Below are positions 62,086 to 64,000 of a DNA stretch of 64,000 bases, piece by piece. The first letter of the stretch is position 1. Each line of letters opens with the position of its first letter. The stretch comes from Papaver somniferum (taxonomy: Eukaryota; Streptophyta; Magnoliopsida; Ranunculales; Papaveraceae). The stretch is from positions 229,661,560 to 229,725,559 of the forward strand of contig NC_039358.1 in the NCBI RefSeq assembly GCF_003573695.1. Reading direction: 5' to 3'. The position numbers and the translations under genes are program-made. Under the pieces are notes generated by a model. The model saw nothing but the letters and a program-made list of their open reading frames with translations. It did not search any database and had not been told where the DNA came from.

Positions 62086-63180
62086 CTAAGAAATCAGCCA
62101 TTTCTGGATCATTGTTGTAGTTGATGTGTATTTTTCTACCTTTTCTATATGAAGGCTTTCCCTCATCATCCATTGAGATTACTTGAATCAAAACTTCCCC
62201 TTCTTCCCTTTCTCCTTCTCAAAAAAAAAAAAAATCAAACATTTTTTCTTCCCCCAATTTATCAACAAAAAGTTTTATAACTTAATTATCCTAATCACTA
62301 ATCATTAACATTGATCACTAATCAAAATTATTAACAACTAATTATTAGTGTTAACTAACACTAATACTAATATTGTGAAGGCGAATTTGTCATTATAAAA
62401 ATATTTGGATAAAGGTCTTCCAGATTTACTATCTAAGAGCAGTTCCTATGAAATGAACAACATAAAGTTTGTTGGTTTGTTGAGTGAGATGGAAGAACAG
62501 ACGCGCGTTGGATGGCGTTTGAGCCGGAAACTTTCGCCCAAACAATGTTCGCCAACGTGCATAGAAAAAACGCCCACTACGACTTTATCAAATAATGTGA
62601 GTTTGTTCTGACTCCTAACAATAGTTTAAAGATTATTAAATTTAATACTTTAAACTTTATACTATTATATAGATTATTATATTATTACATTATGACTCCT
62701 AACTGAAATTTAAACATTATTATATTAATACTTTAAACTTTATAATATTATATAGGTTATTATGAACGGTTGTTTTTTTGGGACCATGGTTATTTTGGGG
62801 TTTTATTTTAGATAAAGACATTAGAAGTAAATCTAGGTCACCCCTTATCTAGATATTTATATTAATACTTAAATTATCCTCTTGATTAATTTTTATGTAA
62901 TGATTAGTTAGTGTTAATAATAGTTAGCGTAGTGATTAGTAAAATGATTAAGTTAAAGATAATTAATGAGATTAAAAAATCAGATGACTTTTTTTTTTAA
63001 AAAAGAAGCAGAATTATTGAGAGAGTAAAGTTGGAGAAGATGAAGAAGGAAAACATGAAAAACAAAGGATTTTACCAACCACAACCGAAGGAAGAGTATT
63101 TGGGTACCCAGGTATGTTTCAAACTTAGATAATGTTGGTTGAATTGCTCCAAATTTTCAAAAAACTGTAAATTTTTAGGG
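62086..63180. other. AT-rich sequence with imperfect inverted repeat
   Basis: 62195-62345 (CTTCTTCCC..CTAATCACTAATC..) and the complement of 62880-63060 (CCTTCTTCATCTTC..CTAATCACTA..) resemble each other, so this could be a foldback or MITE-like element. A 2-copy tandem repeat of about 75-80 bp (each beginning TGACTCCTAAC) lies at 62608-62765. An A run is at 62221-62234. The 68-codon frame at 62405-62611 has no recognisable content. Confidence 0.35.
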
Positions 63181-63189
63181 TAGATTTGG

Positions 63190-63880
63190 GCTTGTTCGGT
63201 TACCTTATGTGAAAAACAGGTTACCGAACTCATCTGAAAGTGTAGTTCGGTTACCTTTTCCATATACGCCGGTTACCGAACTCGTTCTTTAATGGAGGTT
63301 TTTAGTTGTTCGGTTACCTTTTCCATACACGCAGGTTACTGAACTTTGTTTATAGGACTTACAGAGTAATGTTCGGTTGGTTCGCAAACTTTAACCCAAC
63401 AACATATCTAACCGAACTCCACATGTATGCAATTAGTGAAGAGTTCGGTTTGTCAAGATTTTTTGCGAAAAAACCGAACATAGTGGAACAAGTTCGGTTA
63501 AATTGAAACTCAACATAGTAGGCAAAATAACACAGTTCGGTTACATTGGAAAAAAATTCTTTTTGGAATATAAGTAGAGTTCGGTTACTAGATAGTTTTA
63601 TAAATTTTTGCGAACCAACCGAACAAGGTAGGTAAAGTTCGGTTATATCATAACTCAACATAGTAGGAAAAATAACGCAGTTCGGTTACTTTTTTTTTGT
63701 ATTATGGGTAGAGTTCGGTTACTAACTAGTTTTAGAATTTTTTGCGAACCAACCGAACTCGGAGTTCGGTTATGAAAAATTAAATTCGTGATAACTGAAG
63801 TGTTCTCCGTGTTCTTTGTTTCAGAATGTTCGGTTACAAAACTAGTTTTTTTTAAACTATTCCTAACCGAACATGCCACT
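63190..63880. repeat. GTTCGGTTAC motif array
   Basis: About twenty GTTCGG/CCGAAC words in under 700 bp, most extended to GTTCGGTTAC or GTAACCGAAC-like forms (for example 63194, 63245, 63308, 63533, 63574, 63679, 63713, 63828), in both orientations, with ATAATAGGCA/CAACATAGTAGG spacers. The density and mixed orientation look like a transposon subterminal region. The element continues beyond the window or is a fragment. Confidence 0.6.
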
Positions 63881-64000
63881 TTAACATCTATTTAAACCAT
63901 ATTTTGATGATTTCTACTCAATTTTCCTACCCAAAAACGAATTAAAAAGATTGATGGGTTTTTCAATCGAACGAGGAACGTCAAGGAAACAGAAAAGAAG

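Overview
The window is nuclear DNA of a flowering plant, probably a eudicot. Nearly everything recognisable is transposable-element sequence: Ogre/Tat-type and SIRE-type LTR retroelements, hAT transposons with BED zinc fingers and DUF659-type transposases, pogo-like and Stowaway-like MITEs, and a LINE RNase H remnant. Spliceosomal GT-AG introns are visible. I see no intact host gene, rRNA, tRNA or CRISPR. The species cannot be named from this sequence.

Layout. (1) 1-33100 and 37440-41266 hold an old local family of related segments, called R units here. They lie in one orientation and read best on the minus strand, with short exon-like islands bounded by good splice signals. Five copies can be followed (R1 to R5). 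(2) R1 is split at about 82/21492 by a 21.4-kb composite insertion. It holds an unassigned LTR-like stretch (83-729), a SIRE-type Copia 5' LTR (730-16070), a broken gag (16137 on) and a 4.5-kb tandem array of a 74/75-bp monomer (16976-21492). Inside the Copia LTR sits a 12.96-kb Ogre/Tat-like composite (1418-14380) flanked by the 5-bp duplication CGTGT. It contains five LTR segments in mixed orientation and no gag-pol. (3) 26-31.6 kb is low in features. It carries one convincing host-type exon (28097-28212, Tim17/22/23 HP30-like), a cluster of GTGTACA-type motifs, and a MITE. (4) 33136-36805 is an hAT element with terminal inverted repeats and a frameshifted transposase, next to a LINE RNase H fragment (about 36820-37290).

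(5) 41267-62085 is the most striking region. A block of about 6.2 kb carrying a second hAT transposase occurs four times: inverted (U1, 41267-47474), direct (U2, 47496-53674), direct (U3, 53675-59872), and direct but truncated (U4, 59873-62085). U1 and U2 form a near-palindrome with arms of about 6.2 kb and a 21-bp spacer. Each full block contains R-unit-like promoter/intergenic sequence, a field of CCGAAC/GTTCGG motifs, the transposase gene, and a 3' end rich in AACGG with the terminus TTTTTCAAACCTTG. The three transposase copies carry different lesions, so none encodes a full protein, but H2 and H3 share some lesions and so share a later common ancestor. (6) 62086-64000 is AT-rich and ends in a second, denser GTTCGGTTAC array.

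How it fits together: the R family came first; elements then inserted into R copies, and one block containing R promoter sequence plus an hAT gene was amplified in direct and inverted orientation. Order is inferred from nesting and shared mutations; no database search was possible.
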